The position numbers and the translations under genes are program-made. From Eimeria necatrix (lineage: Eukaryota > Apicomplexa > Conoidasida > Eucoccidiorida > Eimeriidae), in contig NW_013654309.1 of assembly GCF_000499385.1 (NCBI RefSeq), positions 83,501 through 147,500 of the forward strand: a stretch of 64,000 nt of DNA, written 5' to 3'. Position 1 is the first letter of the stretch. The number at the start of each line of letters is the position of its first letter. Under the pieces are notes generated by a model, which had not been told where the DNA came from, did not search any database, and was given only the letters and a program-made list of their open reading frames with translations. This document shows positions 11,271 to 23,094 of the stretch, in pieces.

Positions 11271-13440
11271 CTGAACGAAACCACAAAGCGATTTGCGGCG
11301 TAGTAGTCAGGAGAGCTCAAATAATAGCTCCGCAGCCCCTCGCATGCTCTATCATAGCTCAGTGTGACACGAAAATTGACATTTTCCATAGGAACCTAAA
11401 GAATGCTTCAGCAAGACTGAATGCACGTTTGCAGGACACAGTTTGTGCACGCATTTTTAGTCCTAACACAGGCCTTCAGCCAAAGTCATCTGCTTGCAAG
11501 CCTACCCTAAGTGTAGGAATCGAATATGTATGTATGTAATCGTCTGTTGCAGCCTGAAACCCATAATAAGTGGATAAGATTTAGAAGTGCAAATGCCTAA
11601 TATTATATATGTGCCAGAAATTTGCGGAGACGAACCTGAGTAATGGACCTCGGATACGGGGAATTAGGAAAGAGGCCGCTGGCAGGTGATGCCAAGTGGT
11701 CCCACAGTGCAAAACTGTAAAATGCGAAAATGGCACTTGTTTCAACTGCATTGCATCCAAAATTTTCCATATATTGATAAATTGAGCAAGTATGCAAGCT
11801 ATTGACCCTCAGTCCATTATTTTGCTGAATAGAGGGTATAAAAGTGGCGGCTCCGAAGTTCTTTTTAGCCAGGAGTCTCCAGCTTCGCGCGCCATGCTAC
11901 TGACTAGTAAATCATTCAATCCTCTTGGCAAGATTGAGCATGTAAAGGAAGCGGTTACAAGCAGAGGCACTTGCACCGAATCACCGAACGCCAGCGTGAT
12001 TTCCCTCCTGACGGAATCTCGGTCAACGCATAACCTGCTCCACGGAAGCATTCTTCCGGCATTTCAGTTGACAAATATTACGTAATATTAAGTGTACTAT
12101 TCTACATGAGGAGCTGCCAGAGCTGGCTAGGAATTTGCTCTCCACCAGTACTATATCTACTCTGGAACAACGTGGACAAACGTAAAAGTAATACAGCAGT
12201 CAGGAAGAAGCTGTTTTCTAGGAGAAACTACGCTTTCAGCGGTAGCGGCATCAGAGTACCAAGCAAAGCAAATACATGGCACAGTTTTGTCCACCATTCT
12301 GCGGTACTTGCAAAGCAGTTTCCTGCCAGGTGGGGCTCGTGTTTCAGGGCCTCATAAGACAGAGTTAAGATGCCATAGCTTCAGCGCTGATGTCCAGTAG
12401 CTTCCCACTAACTTCGTGTGAGCTGTACGAGCTGGACTTCATCACGCCTGCAGGCACTTCAGCTTCGGAGGCTAACTTTGCAGTTAGCTGCAGAAGTTGT
12501 CGTGTACGTTCACAGTGAGTGAGTCCCTTGCCGGAAGCTAAATGGTATCGTTTCTCCTTTCGGGAGCGCCATTAAAGAATGGCAGAACTGACGTCGAGTC
12601 ATAAGCGACAGGAATCTCCCCACTACATTGGAAAAGACTGCTAGAAAAGCAGCTTCCAGCATCTCTCCTATTACGTATTAAAAAACGCCTCTTACTGTTT
12701 TGAGCAAGATCTTTTACTAAAGATCCTGAGTATATAACGTACTGTAGCCTGAGAGCGCAGGAGCGACAACTGCGGTAAAATGCCGGAATGAAGACAGCTC
12801 ATGCTCAATCTAATTCTTAACGCATCTGGTAACAGATGTAAAGAGACTCCAGATCCTGAAGGCTCTCGGCCAACTAAAGTGATGAGCAGTGAGTGGTGAG
12901 CAACTAGCAGCCTGTGAGTGGGAAGTGGTCTTGGAATTCTGCATCTCGGCATCCGACCACAAACGGCAAAAACTGTACAGCTAATGGCCAGCCAGAACCA
13001 CAAATAATACTATTCCAGTTAACGGCCAGTGTTTTCATCATTTCATCCCCGAGCAGCACTGTATGATCTGCTTGTACGATGTGCAATACAGCACCTCGAA
13101 AGTATTCATCGTCACTACTCATCTATTTTGCTTAAGCTTCTTAAAGGACGGTTGCTTATGCACACTGTGGGGTGCACTATTCATGTTGTATCGTGCCGAC
13201 ACATGGCTACCCATGCCAGGCAAATACTGTAGAGGCGGAAGCCGGGTATTCAGCTCCCCGAGAAGTCGAAGAAACACGTAGGTGAGCTGCCGACCTAAAA
13301 TACGACCCGTTTGATTCTATGAATATGGGGAAACTTGCTTGAAGAAGGGAGAAACCAAGTGCATGCTTCGCTGCGGGGACTCCTGCCGCTGGGTTGATTC
13401 ATGGTGGAAAAAAGAGAAACCCTCCGCTTGTACACCCTCA
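11271..13440. other. no recognisable gene
   Basis: About 2.2 kb with small frames on both strands (for example 11792-12085 plus, 12904-13122 minus). None shows a family signature or a supported splice structure. No tandem repeats were seen. Confidence 0.4.
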
Positions 13441-13716
13441 CTACCCTCTTACTATTGTTGTCTTCGCTTTATAGCTTGATTCATGTGTCCTTGCACAGCA
13501 GTGTGTTAGTAACTCCAAGCAGAAGCAATGCTTCCGCATTGCCAACCGCTCGTCTTGAGCTGCCTCATCGAGCAGCTCCACTAGATGGCGCTTCTTTTCT
13601 TCACTATATATTGAAAGCAAATAGAAGACAATGAGACCGGTAGTGCAACTGCCGATGACCCCATCCGCGGGAAGACCACTGGATAATAAACTTCCAAACT
13701 GCCCAGCCTGATCCAT
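13441..13716 (-). CDS. possible small single-span membrane protein (3' end uncertain)
   Basis: An ATG at 13716 opens a frame reading MDQAGQFGSLLSSGLPADGV, then a hydrophobic segment (GLIVFYLLSIY, residues about 27-37), then a charged amphipathic helix (EEKKRHLVELLDEAAQDERL). Such short membrane-plus-helix architecture is typical of small organellar membrane proteins. The frame stops at 13441, but the last 25 residues look less protein-like, and a donor at about 13526 (TTGGA|GTTACT) could truncate this exon. I do not recognise a family. Confidence 0.35.
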   Translation of the reverse strand: MDQAGQFGSLLSSGLPADGVIGSCTTGLIVFYLLSIYSEEKKRHLVELLDEAAQDERLAMRKHCFCLELLTHCCARTHESSYKAKTTIVRG

Positions 13717-13776
13717 TGGCACCTTGCTGGAGCGCCAGCCATGCAACGTCGCGATGCAGTCTGAATACCTCCGCAC

Positions 13777-14484
13777 ATTTTTTTGCCCTCAGATGTAACC
13801 CTCAGGATTTCATTCGCTCTCCATCATGAAAAGTAGAAGATAACTGGCTAACCCGTTCTGTATCTACCGCGTCGAAGCATCTTCGAGTTCATCTATTGCT
13901 TGAGGCCGTTCTGCTCAAGCGCGATTCGTAGAGTGTGCTCTGACGCAGCACAGCTCCTGTCTTCTTTGCTCTTTAAAAGGTGAAATAGTAAGGACTGCCG
14001 TATTTAAAAAGCCTCCACATATACACCGGAGCAGCATCCGTCGAGACTCGACTTGGTACTGGTGACTCGAGGTTGACGCGGGCGAGCATTCTTCGAAGGC
14101 GGGGGTTCTTGGTGTAGTGGATCGACACTGGCTGCTAAGTCAGACGCATTCACACGATTAGTTAGAATGCGTTGCGTTTGAGCGCTCCTTTGACTAATCA
14201 CGTTCACAAGGCAGGCGGCGGGGGAGGAGTGGGATAGGCTGCGTGGTTGACATTGGCAGGCACGTACACTGCTTTAAGCTTCTTTTGTATTCATGGCCGC
14301 TGGTGAATATTTGTTGCTGAGAGGATTTTTAGCTGTTGGATAAGGGGTGTTCTATTGGGTGCAGTGGGCTTGCAGAACCCCTATCCAAACGGCTTCGATG
14401 TGCCGACCATCACGGGGGTGCTCATACAGACCGACTTAGTGACAAAGGTCAATGGTGGGCGGAACACATTAAGGCATAGCAGGG
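13777..14484. other. intergenic / promoter region of the ApiAP2 gene
   Basis: About 700 bases upstream of the 14485 ATG. A 67-codon minus-strand frame at 14004-14207 has no recognisable content. It presumably carries the 5' untranslated region and promoter of the gene to the right; no motif can be named. Confidence 0.4.
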
Positions 14485-17400
14485 ATGGCGGATTTCACGC
14501 CGGAAGAGCAGTTTTCGCTGCTCAGTCAACAGCTCCTACTGCTGAACCAAATTCCTGCACAAGATGATCCCATGACTTCTTTGGAAGCAGCAATGGGCGG
14601 CCGTCAGAGCCCAAAAGAGATTGTCAGCACCCCAAAGCCTCTACATAGTCTCCGCAGTGAAGGTAGGGGAACCTTAGCGGATGCTTCAGCCTCCAAGGGA
14701 GGTTTATTGAGTGAAACCGCTCCAGTGAATTCTCAGGCACTTCCTTCATTGGTATCGCAAGACGCAGCAAATGCTTCCAAGACTCAGCGGCTGCAATTTA
14801 TGCAAATGGCTCTGATAGAGCATCAACACCAACTGCTGCGTCAACAACAGCATCTACAGCAGCAGCAGCGGCTGCTCCTCCAGAAGTCTCAGGAACGCAA
14901 CGTTGCACCGCACAGCTTGGCTCAGCTTTTTGTCGACCTTCGTGAAGCCCGCCAACATCGGAATTTGCAGACGCAGCAGCGTTGTGACCAAGATGTTTCG
15001 TCTCGTAAATCTGAAGGACGCGCACTCAGTACAGGCTCGCGCCACATTTCCAGCCAGGCGTCTGGTGTTGGAGCAGAAGTTCACGCACCGAAGCATCACG
15101 GCGTTTTCGAGAGTTCGTTTGGTACGGGTGTGCAGATTGAAGGGAAGCCTTCAGGACATGCGCGAGAAGCAGACCCGCCTTTGAAGCCCCGCCACGTAGA
15201 AGAACAATCATTACAACAGAAAGGGGAGCGACCATCGAGGGTAGGTGGACACGGATTGTCAGACAGGAGAAAAATGCTCCGTAGTGCTGGACTCCTTGAC
15301 ACCCGCACTGTACTAAGCTGTACGCTCAGCGCTCTCCGCTTCGGCAGCAAGAATTTTACAGCGCATTCAAGTGAGAAAAACGACGGCAGCTCTCTCGGGG
15401 GAACCAACGACAACAGCGTGCGAATAAAGAGCAAAGATATGCCCAAAAGTGAGTATAAGACTATGTGTTACGAAGGAGTTCATTCTGCACTCGGTGCGTC
15501 TCCTTGGGAATCTGCGAGTCTTCCATATGGGCCAGCTGGAGGTAGGGTGGTGCAGGTTCACGAGGAGCCCTTACCCCTTTCTGTTCTTTGCGCCAATGTT
15601 TCTCCCTCATCTTTGTGGAAGCACTGCCTGCGGGTGACTCTCCATGCGAGGCGGTGTGCTATCCGGACGCGCCGATATTGGAAGGCCGTGGTGCCACTGT
15701 TCCCTAGGCGCAGTGCATATTCAGTAGCAGCTGTATTGTCAGATGATGATCTTCAGAAGTACACCAGTATTGGGCCTCGTAGTGCTCCATTGCGTGACAG
15801 TGGAGTTTCTCTTGAAAGTTGGGTCCCGCCTAAAGAGCCGTTTTGTGACCCCGGGGTTTACTGTGTTACTGAAGAGGGCGGTGCAGTTCTTGCAGCCTGG
15901 GCTGTTGCTGTTGATAACCGCGGGCGTCTGCGGCGCTGTGCAGCATCAGTTGACACTGTTTCCAAAGGGCAGGCTGAGGAAGAAACTTCCACCAAAAGAA
16001 AACGGTCGAAATTTCCAGAGAACTTGCCTGGGTCTTCCGCGGCGGATAGTGCTTGGGGAATGTTTCTAGGGGGATCGGCACACGTTGGATCTGAAGCGTT
16101 ATTGACTTTGGAAAAGTGGTATGTACAGGTGGCAAATGAGCCTTTAACGGAGCAACATATTAGGAGCTTTACGCTGGGTAAGCCTTTTCGCATTGCTGAG
16201 CGTATAGAATAAGGCACTCTGGACCGAATGCTTGTTAAATGCCTGAGCTGTGCCTCCCAACGCTGCGCTGCGAACGCTCATTTGGCATTACACCATTTTG
16301 AGTGCGGCTAGTGTAGTCTCGTCTGGCCACAGGCTTGTGTCTAGCAGTTTCTGGCCTTCCCGCATCGTACTAGAGGCTTCATCGTTTGAATTATTTTAGT
16401 TGCTGTGTTTCGGATCCCTGATGCTTGGACAGTTTGGGGTTTGAAGTGCAATTCACGGTGAAAAGGAACTTTTTGTAGAGTGTAACGAGGTTCGGTGCTT
16501 TTCCACCGTAAAACATGAGTTGTCCTTGGTTTTGGGGTCTTTCCTTGTTGTCATCTGCAGCGGAGTACGCGTCCGTGTTTAGCGATTATGCAGAGTCGCT
16601 GGTGAACGCTTTGCGAAGACTTGTCGAGATGCGACATGGGTCGTCTTGTACAAACAAAGTTGCTGAAAGCTGTGGGTGCGACTGTGATATATGCGTTGGC
16701 CAGCCATGCCGCGTGAGATTAGCCTGGAGGCAGCATCTGATGGCTTTCGAGGTCGCTGTGGACAAAACTGCTGCGGAAGTGTCTCGTTCAGGTAAGCAGA
16801 GGGGACGGTGTTCTCTTCTGCAGAAGGATCATTTGTTACGTAAATTATTTTGCATGTGTGTTGCACAGAGGCCATTCTAGCTCGCAAGCCTTCACGTTTG
16901 GAATGAATGCGCAGATTCTTCTGGAGAGGAGGAGTCAGTTGTTCAGGGAACGCATGGAAGCGCGCGGAGCCGTCCAGTTGATGCTTCTCGGCACAACAAA
17001 GGTGGCTGGGAGTGGTGCCGCAAGTGCCAGTTTGGGTGTCGCATGCAGTTTCGCTTGATTCTTCACGAGCTGTATCAGCCAATGTCTTTGACGAAGTCAG
17101 GATTGCGCAGCGCGCTTTCCCAGTTGTTGATGAGGTTGCGGCGGTACGTAACATTGTCTCCTCTTGCCGTCAAATTCCTTATGCAACGCATACGAGATAT
17201 ACAGCTTTTGCCCGTCCGCGATGATGGTACGCGAGCTGCCTCTGTTGTTGAAGCAAGTGAATGGGAGGGAGATGAGGAGAACTTGCATTGTTACGATTGG
17301 GCAACTCGGGACTGGGCCCAAGCATGCTGGCAGCGGAGGCAACGTAGTAATAAAGCTGACATTGCTGACTCCGTGGTCACGAGCAGCGATCTCAACAGAA

Positions 17401-20400
17401 GCGTTGCAAGGCTTTCTATGCTCTCAGCGTCGCTGATGGATCCCCTCGCATCCGCTGTTACGGGCGGCAAGGAGCCAGCTCCTCCTGCCGATGACCGGGA
17501 GTTGTGCACTGGCGCGCATTGGTTAACAGAAGTGGAGAAACCAATGGTGAAGGCTGGCATCACAGCGGAAGAATTGCAGTCACTGGCTGGGGATGCATCA
17601 CGACAGCATTGCGCCACTTCATTAGCTGGTCCCGAAGCTCGTTTATCACGAACCCCTGCAGCATCAGATCTTATGAGCCTTCATGATTACCAGGATGAAG
17701 GAGCCCGGAGCCCTCACTTTAGTTATCCTGTTTCGATTGCGTCATCTCAAGTTCCTTCTGCTTGCAGTACGCCTCCACGGCAGTCCAGCCGTCCCCGGCT
17801 AGGCCGGTTGTTTGCCTTGCCGCGAAGTGTCCAGATGCAGCAACAAGGGGGTGATGGGGCTCCTGGATGTATGCCATCGGGACCTTCACAGGAATGTGAA
17901 CTCCACATTCACTGTGATGGGACAGGAAAGATGTCAAGAGGCCGATTCACTGAGAGTAAGATACAGGAACTATTAGTTGTTTTTCAATATTGAGCTTAAG
18001 GAAGAGATGCAGAAGTTTTTTCGTGAGACTTGTGATGTAGTTGGTTTCTGTGCATACAGAATAAGATATGTTTGCACAATATCTTCACGTGTCCAGCACC
18101 TGTTGTTTGTGGGGGCTCAGGAGATGAATGGTGCCGTCCAGGCAACGAGGCGGATCGTTTAGGAGGGGACGGATTGGATTCTTCTCCTAGAAGACTTCGT
18201 CGTATGCAGAGGGGCCGTTTAACTGCAGAGGGCCACCAGACAACATCGGGGCGCCGTGTGGAAATACCTCGAAGACTTGTGCCGCTAGTGCCGTGGTGGT
18301 GGGAAGACTACATAAAGACTGGGGCAGCTCAGAATGCACAAAATACGCGCTCTAAGAAAGAAAAAGGCGAAGAGGGCGCTTCTGACAGTTCGTCTGTAAA
18401 TTCGACGATTTCACTGGAAGCGGCACCTCATCTCTTCCGGATTCCTTACGAAAGACTATCACCCCCGTCGCAGCCGGAGGCGAAGCTACGCCCTTGGCAG
18501 GATAGTGAATCGACTACGGGGGCTATGCTGGCACGGTTTTCTGAGGCTGTTGACAGCGGGAGTCGAGTCGAGGCACGAACTGGGTCACAACAGGGGGGCG
18601 GCTCGGCAGGAGGTCACAGTTTAGATCTATCTGTTGACTTAATTCATGCAGCTGCTGAGCTTGTCGACAGCATACAGAGCTGGCCAGTTGAATTTAGTGC
18701 CAACTCAACCAGCGCCCTTCATAAGCCATCTCGAAGCCGCGGCTTCGTGCCTCCAGAAGGGGGCGATGGACCAGTTGCGGAGTCTGCTACCCCAGGTTCT
18801 GAAGCAACAGCCGCGTTTACACCAGGAGGGAGAAAGGCGAAACAGATGAAGGGCAATGAAGCAAGCACATCACAAATGCTGGAGCCCAGCAGCAGTGGGG
18901 GCATGCTGACGTTCGTTTCGTCAGTTTTAGCTGCACCCACGGATAGCGATGTAGGCAGTCTCCGCGGATTTGAGTTGTTGCAAGGTGCGGTGCACGTTCT
19001 GTTCGGCTCCAGAAGCCTTTCATCAGGGCTGCTGCTGAAGGATTGGGAATTCTCATGTGCAACTTCTTCCGACCGTACGTCTATAAGCGTGCAAGCGTTT
19101 TTCAGTTTAAGCGGGAGGAACCACTGCGAAGCACAATCGTGCAGCCTAGGACAGCTCTTGTTTCTGCAGGCATTAAGCATCTTCCTTGGTCTGCCGAGTT
19201 TACTTGATTGCAGTTGCAGACCCTCGTCAAGGCTGTGGCAGTTTTGAGCTTTTTGCCGTTTCAGGAGGTCCTAAGGCTGCGAGCAGTGACTCTGTGGTGG
19301 AGTTAGACAAGCGTGGTGTTGCTGAGCCCGCATCAGAGTTTGCTGAGGGCAGCGGGCGTGCGCCGCCGCTGGATATCAATGCTAGCACTCCACTACTGCG
19401 CTCTCTTGCGGCATCATCAGCGCCCGCCGTCGATAGCACTCATGATCAGCTGCTGGTGGATGATTTTTACATGCGGCCGTTGCTGAAAGGGCCCTTGCCG
19501 CACAGGGATGCTTGTGATCCTTTCGACAGAGATTATACGGACGTCCAGATAAGATGTATGTATTCATTGGAGTCCGTAATTTACACCTACAACTGTGATG
19601 GCCATCCCTTGGTATACTGGTTAACGTAGGCGTTGTATGCTTTGCGAAAGCGTGGTAAGCCGCATTGAATAGCGACGCTGAGTACTTCTGTGGAAAACGT
19701 TTTTGTGACCTTTTATCGCAGTGAAACCTTTGAGAGCGTTTGGGCTTTGGCAAGAACGCCACGGCCGTCACAGGCGCCGCTCATGGAGGCACTCTCCGCA
19801 GAGTGCTGGAAGCTCACCACGTGGTAGTTCCCCAGCTCCACTTCGTTCGCAGGGAACAACTGGACTTAGTTTGAAAAAGCCTCTTCAAGGAAACGCAAGG
19901 TACGCTTGGCAATTGTATGTTAGCTCACCCAGTGGTGCAGTGGCATGGCCGATGTGCATTCATGTGCGAGTCTAAGCAGGGTGTCGTGTGTCATTTCGCA
20001 GAGGAAGGGGTTTGGGAGCAATGGGAGAACGGACGGGAACAGTTCGGATTGGAGGTAGACGTGTGGTTGTTAGGACAGTTGATGACGGGTCTGGATGGGC
20101 ATCTCGGGAACCAAGCGCGGGAGTCCTCTCTGACTTCTCCGTTTCCCGGTGCAGCATGTCTGTAGACTCGAGCCTGTCCAGCAGAGGAGTAAGCGTTTGC
20201 AGCAGGGCCACAAGTAATGCAGGGTCAGTTTCAGATGCTTCTGTTCAAGGCGGTGGTACTCCACAGAGTCCCAGTGCCCATGAAGGTGCGCCACGGCATA
20301 GGAGAGGAAGAAGCCGGCCCCCTCCTGGTGGGCGAGGTTCCGGTGGTGGTAATTCTTCCGCTCCCACAGGTGTTTATCTTGATGTTGCACGGAGACTTTG

Positions 20401-20656
20401 GAGATGCCAGTGGAGAGAGAACGGCCGCTTCAAGACAAAGAGCTTCCCCCTCAATCAGTATAAAACACTGAAAGAAGCGCGACGGGCTTGTGTTGTGTTC
20501 CGATGCTTAATGGGGGGTTGGGAGGTACAGCCAGCATGGCTCGGCGACGATGAAGGGGCAGATATTGACACGTCAGGACAGCCGGAAAGCTTTAAAGATT
20601 CCACAACAGGCGAAGCTGGAAGTGGTGGTGCCAATCCAGCAGCCGTTGCTCCTTAA
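14485..20656 (+). CDS. large ApiAP2 transcription factor (7 predicted exons)
   Basis: Predicted exons: 14485-16177, 16561-16791, 16915-17955, 18121-19074, 19265-19555, 19722-19899 and 20002-20656. All junctions keep frame (five phase-1 introns, then phase 2), giving about 1680 residues. A single AP2 domain sits near the C-terminus (residues about 1585-1636: GVYLDVARRLWRCQW, NGRFKTKSFPLNQYKTLKEA), preceded by an Arg/Gly/Ser-rich stretch. ApiAP2 proteins are the main sequence-specific regulators of apicomplexan stage switching. Residues about 110-132 are Gln-rich. A Cys cluster lies at about 594-614 (CGCDCDICVGQPC) with another Cys/Trp motif at about 674-684 (WEWCRKCQFGC), before a helical block. 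Uncertain points: the exon-4 donor could be 19188 instead of 19074, and the first intron could instead separate two genes (a 575-residue gene ending at 16212 and an ATG at 16515). I prefer one gene because GTAAGC and a pyrimidine-rich CAG agree in phase. Confidence 0.75.
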
Positions 20657-21226
20657 TGCTATTGTGAAGCGTTGGTAGGCGATGATTGAATTTTCAACAG
20701 AAGACACTGTTCTAATATAGGCAATTCCCACTTTCTTTAAGTATTCAGGAAGCGACTAGCTGCGTAATGGTGTTTTTGCAGTGGATATTACTTCAAGCGG
20801 CATGTGCTCGTACTAAAAAGTGGTACCCTAGCATGTGCTTCTGATCTTCCTCGCATATTTGTTGCTGTGAAGGTCCGTAGTTTGCATGCACTACAGATTT
20901 GGAAACAAAGAAGTATTTTTCAAATCAAAAGCTCACGGAAAAAGCTCATCCGACACCTGCCTCGGTAGCGATGAATGCTTCGCAGATGCCCCAAATCGCT
21001 AACAAATCGACGCTGGGTAGTTTATCTACGGCCTTTTGGCTGGCGCGGCAGCGCGACGCGGAACCAGACCCACATATTGGATCATATGCTACAGTGTTCA
21101 TTTCTACGAAGGAACTGCTGCGGTAAAACTGCGGGATCAGCGGTCCTCTCATCATAGAAAGCAAATGCGGCCACCATTACCGGAGACCGTGGAACAACAA
21201 AATGGAGTTCGCGTGACAGCACACGA
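20657..21226. other. convergent intergenic region between two ApiAP2 genes
   Basis: About 570 bases between the two stop codons. AT-richer, no open frame of interest; expected to hold both 3' untranslated regions and polyadenylation sites. Confidence 0.6.
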
Positions 21227-22531
21227 CTAGTAGGGACGGACATGACGGAGGATGGGATTCTTTGTAGGCCTGCTGACGTCAACAATTGTTGCCGTGTTTG
21301 AGCCTTCGGCGTCCCAGTCCACACCAGTAGCTGTCGGCGCGGATATGTTGCAGTTTAGTAGGTCTCGGAGCGCATCTGGTTCATGTTCAACAAACACACT
21401 TGAGTCCGCGAGATGCTCGGGCTCTTCACAACTCGTGGAAGCCACGGACACGAGACGGCTGCCTCCTGAAGAGTCAGCCCCTGCCCCGAGGAACACCATG
21501 CTGGTGGTGACCAAATGTGCGAGTTCAGGTGGGACCTCGGTGGCTTCGCAGTGATTCCTCTGAGATGGCAGGATACCCTCCTCGCAGTAAACTGGCTGTA
21601 ACTGGCTTACAGTCTCTCCTTGGAGTGCTGCTGTAGACAGGGCGCAGGCGTGAGCCAAGAAGTCCACATAGGGCAAAATCCCAGTGTCAGCTGACTCTTG
21701 TGGCAATTCGGCTCTCGTCATAGAGGGAGCAGCTTCTCGCTCCTTCGCTTCGTATTCTGCCACCTGTGCTGCGGTAGTGCGTCGTTCTCCAGTATTTGGC
21801 GCAATCTGATTTCGCCTAGCAGCTGTTCGTAGGCGAGCTGTCCGCTGACGTCGAGTTGCCACACCAACCATCGCCTTTCGCTGAGCGTGCCAATCATCGT
21901 CTTCGTGAGAAGAGGGGACTGGTACAGGCTGGCGGTTAGTTACTGTGGCTGCCCGGCGTTGGTAGCGTCCTGCTACTTCCGCCTGTGGTGGCAGAGCCCT
22001 CAGGCCAGTAGCCAACGATGCTGCTATGCGCTCTTCTAGCGTCACTGAACATGATTCCAGGACTTGCTCTGCATACAAATTTAGATGTATCTCTCCAGTT
22101 ATTGGGTCAAGCTCTCCTCCTTGTAAGAGGACGGCTGCACATTCCGGATTAGACTTTGCGAATACCTTTAGTCCCTCGACCAAATGAAAAGCTTCGTCTG
22201 CAAAGAGGGGCCACCCTTGGATCCGATTTCTCTCTTCAAGAGCCATCAATCGGGCTCCGAAAAAGCCGAAGCGGCTCACAGGGAAATGCTTCTGTACCTG
22301 CTTGTTCTGGTCATTCTTCCAGTAGGAGATCCAGCGGATTTGGTTGTGATCGAACGTAAGTCCCTGCACCCGCGGGGTGTTTCGAGCTAAGTTCTGGTAG
22401 ACTTTGCGTTCGTGCAAAGGAAGTCCCCTGCCAATCCGTGTTGGTCTAGACTTGAGTTCCTGGTCAGCTGGCATAGCGGCTGCGGGAAGAGTGTCGGTGG
22501 CGGGACGGGGCCCATTTTCTTTAAGCGACAT
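21227..22531 (-). CDS. ApiAP2 transcription factor, single exon
   Basis: An uninterrupted frame of 434 residues begins at an ATG at 22531 and stops at 21227. Residues about 55-103 form an AP2 domain: VQGLTFDHNQIRWISYWKND supplies the three-strand sheet and FPVSRFGFFGARLMALEERN the helix, with the usual FGF..AR..A pattern. The domain is N-terminal, unlike that of its neighbour. The remainder is disordered, with an Arg-rich stretch around residues 215-250 (TRRQRTARLRTAARRN) that may act in nuclear import or DNA contact, and acidic/Ser regions after it. No second AP2 domain and no homopolymer runs. The gene converges on the larger ApiAP2 gene. An additional 5' non-coding exon is possible; the ATG fits the start of a hydrophilic protein. 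Confidence 0.85.
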   Translation of the reverse strand: MSLKENGPRPATDTLPAAAMPADQELKSRPTRIGRGLPLHERKVYQNLARNTPRVQGLTFDHNQIRWISYWKNDQNKQVQKHFPVSRFGFFGARLMALEERNRIQGWPLFADEAFHLVEGLKVFAKSNPECAAVLLQGGELDPITGEIHLNLYAEQVLESCSVTLEERIAASLATGLRALPPQAEVAGRYQRRAATVTNRQPVPVPSSHEDDDWHAQRKAMVGVATRRQRTARLRTAARRNQIAPNTGERRTTAAQVAEYEAKEREAAPSMTRAELPQESADTGILPYVDFLAHACALSTAALQGETVSQLQPVYCEEGILPSQRNHCEATEVPPELAHLVTTSMVFLGAGADSSGGSRLVSVASTSCEEPEHLADSSVFVEHEPDALRDLLNCNISAPTATGVDWDAEGSNTATIVDVSRPTKNPILRHVRPY

Positions 22532-23094
22532 ACTCGTTAGATGAAAATTGGCGTCTACGGCTTTGGCTTTTTTGAAAGGTACGCTTAGTGCCTGGCTTAC
22601 ACGTACAGTTCAGATGGGAAGTTGGGCGTAGAGGTGGGGTTTGAGGTTGATAGTACGTTCTCCTTGAGTATTCAGGTTTTGCTTTTAGTTCTTAAGTCGC
22701 TGTTAGAGGTACGTCTTTCGCGTAGCATATCTTAAGCAAAGACAGCGACGAGCACGAGGAAGGCAGTAGATGCTGCCAGCTGACGGAAGTCCTTGTGGCT
22801 GACGGCGACTGGGTCGGCTTGGAGAGTTGAGCTCAAGAGTAGTGTTAACGAAAAAAATCTAGGGACATACAGGAATATTGTTGAATTGACGTAAGGGTGC
22901 TGCAGTCACTGCCGACAGGCAGCTACGAGCAGCTGCCTCATCTCCAGTAGGCAGCAACAACGTTTCCGACCAGCCAGTACTGTAGCGCCTACTTCAGTAC
23001 ATCATGCGGAATCAGAATATAAGCACACTTAAAAAAACAATTGTCTTCAAGTAAGAGAAGCGTAGCATGCAGTCTGGCCCTGGTCCAACGATGG
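22532..23094. other. upstream region of the single-exon ApiAP2 gene
   Basis: About 560 bases with no coding content that I can support; it should carry the promoter of the minus-strand ApiAP2 gene. Confidence 0.4.
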
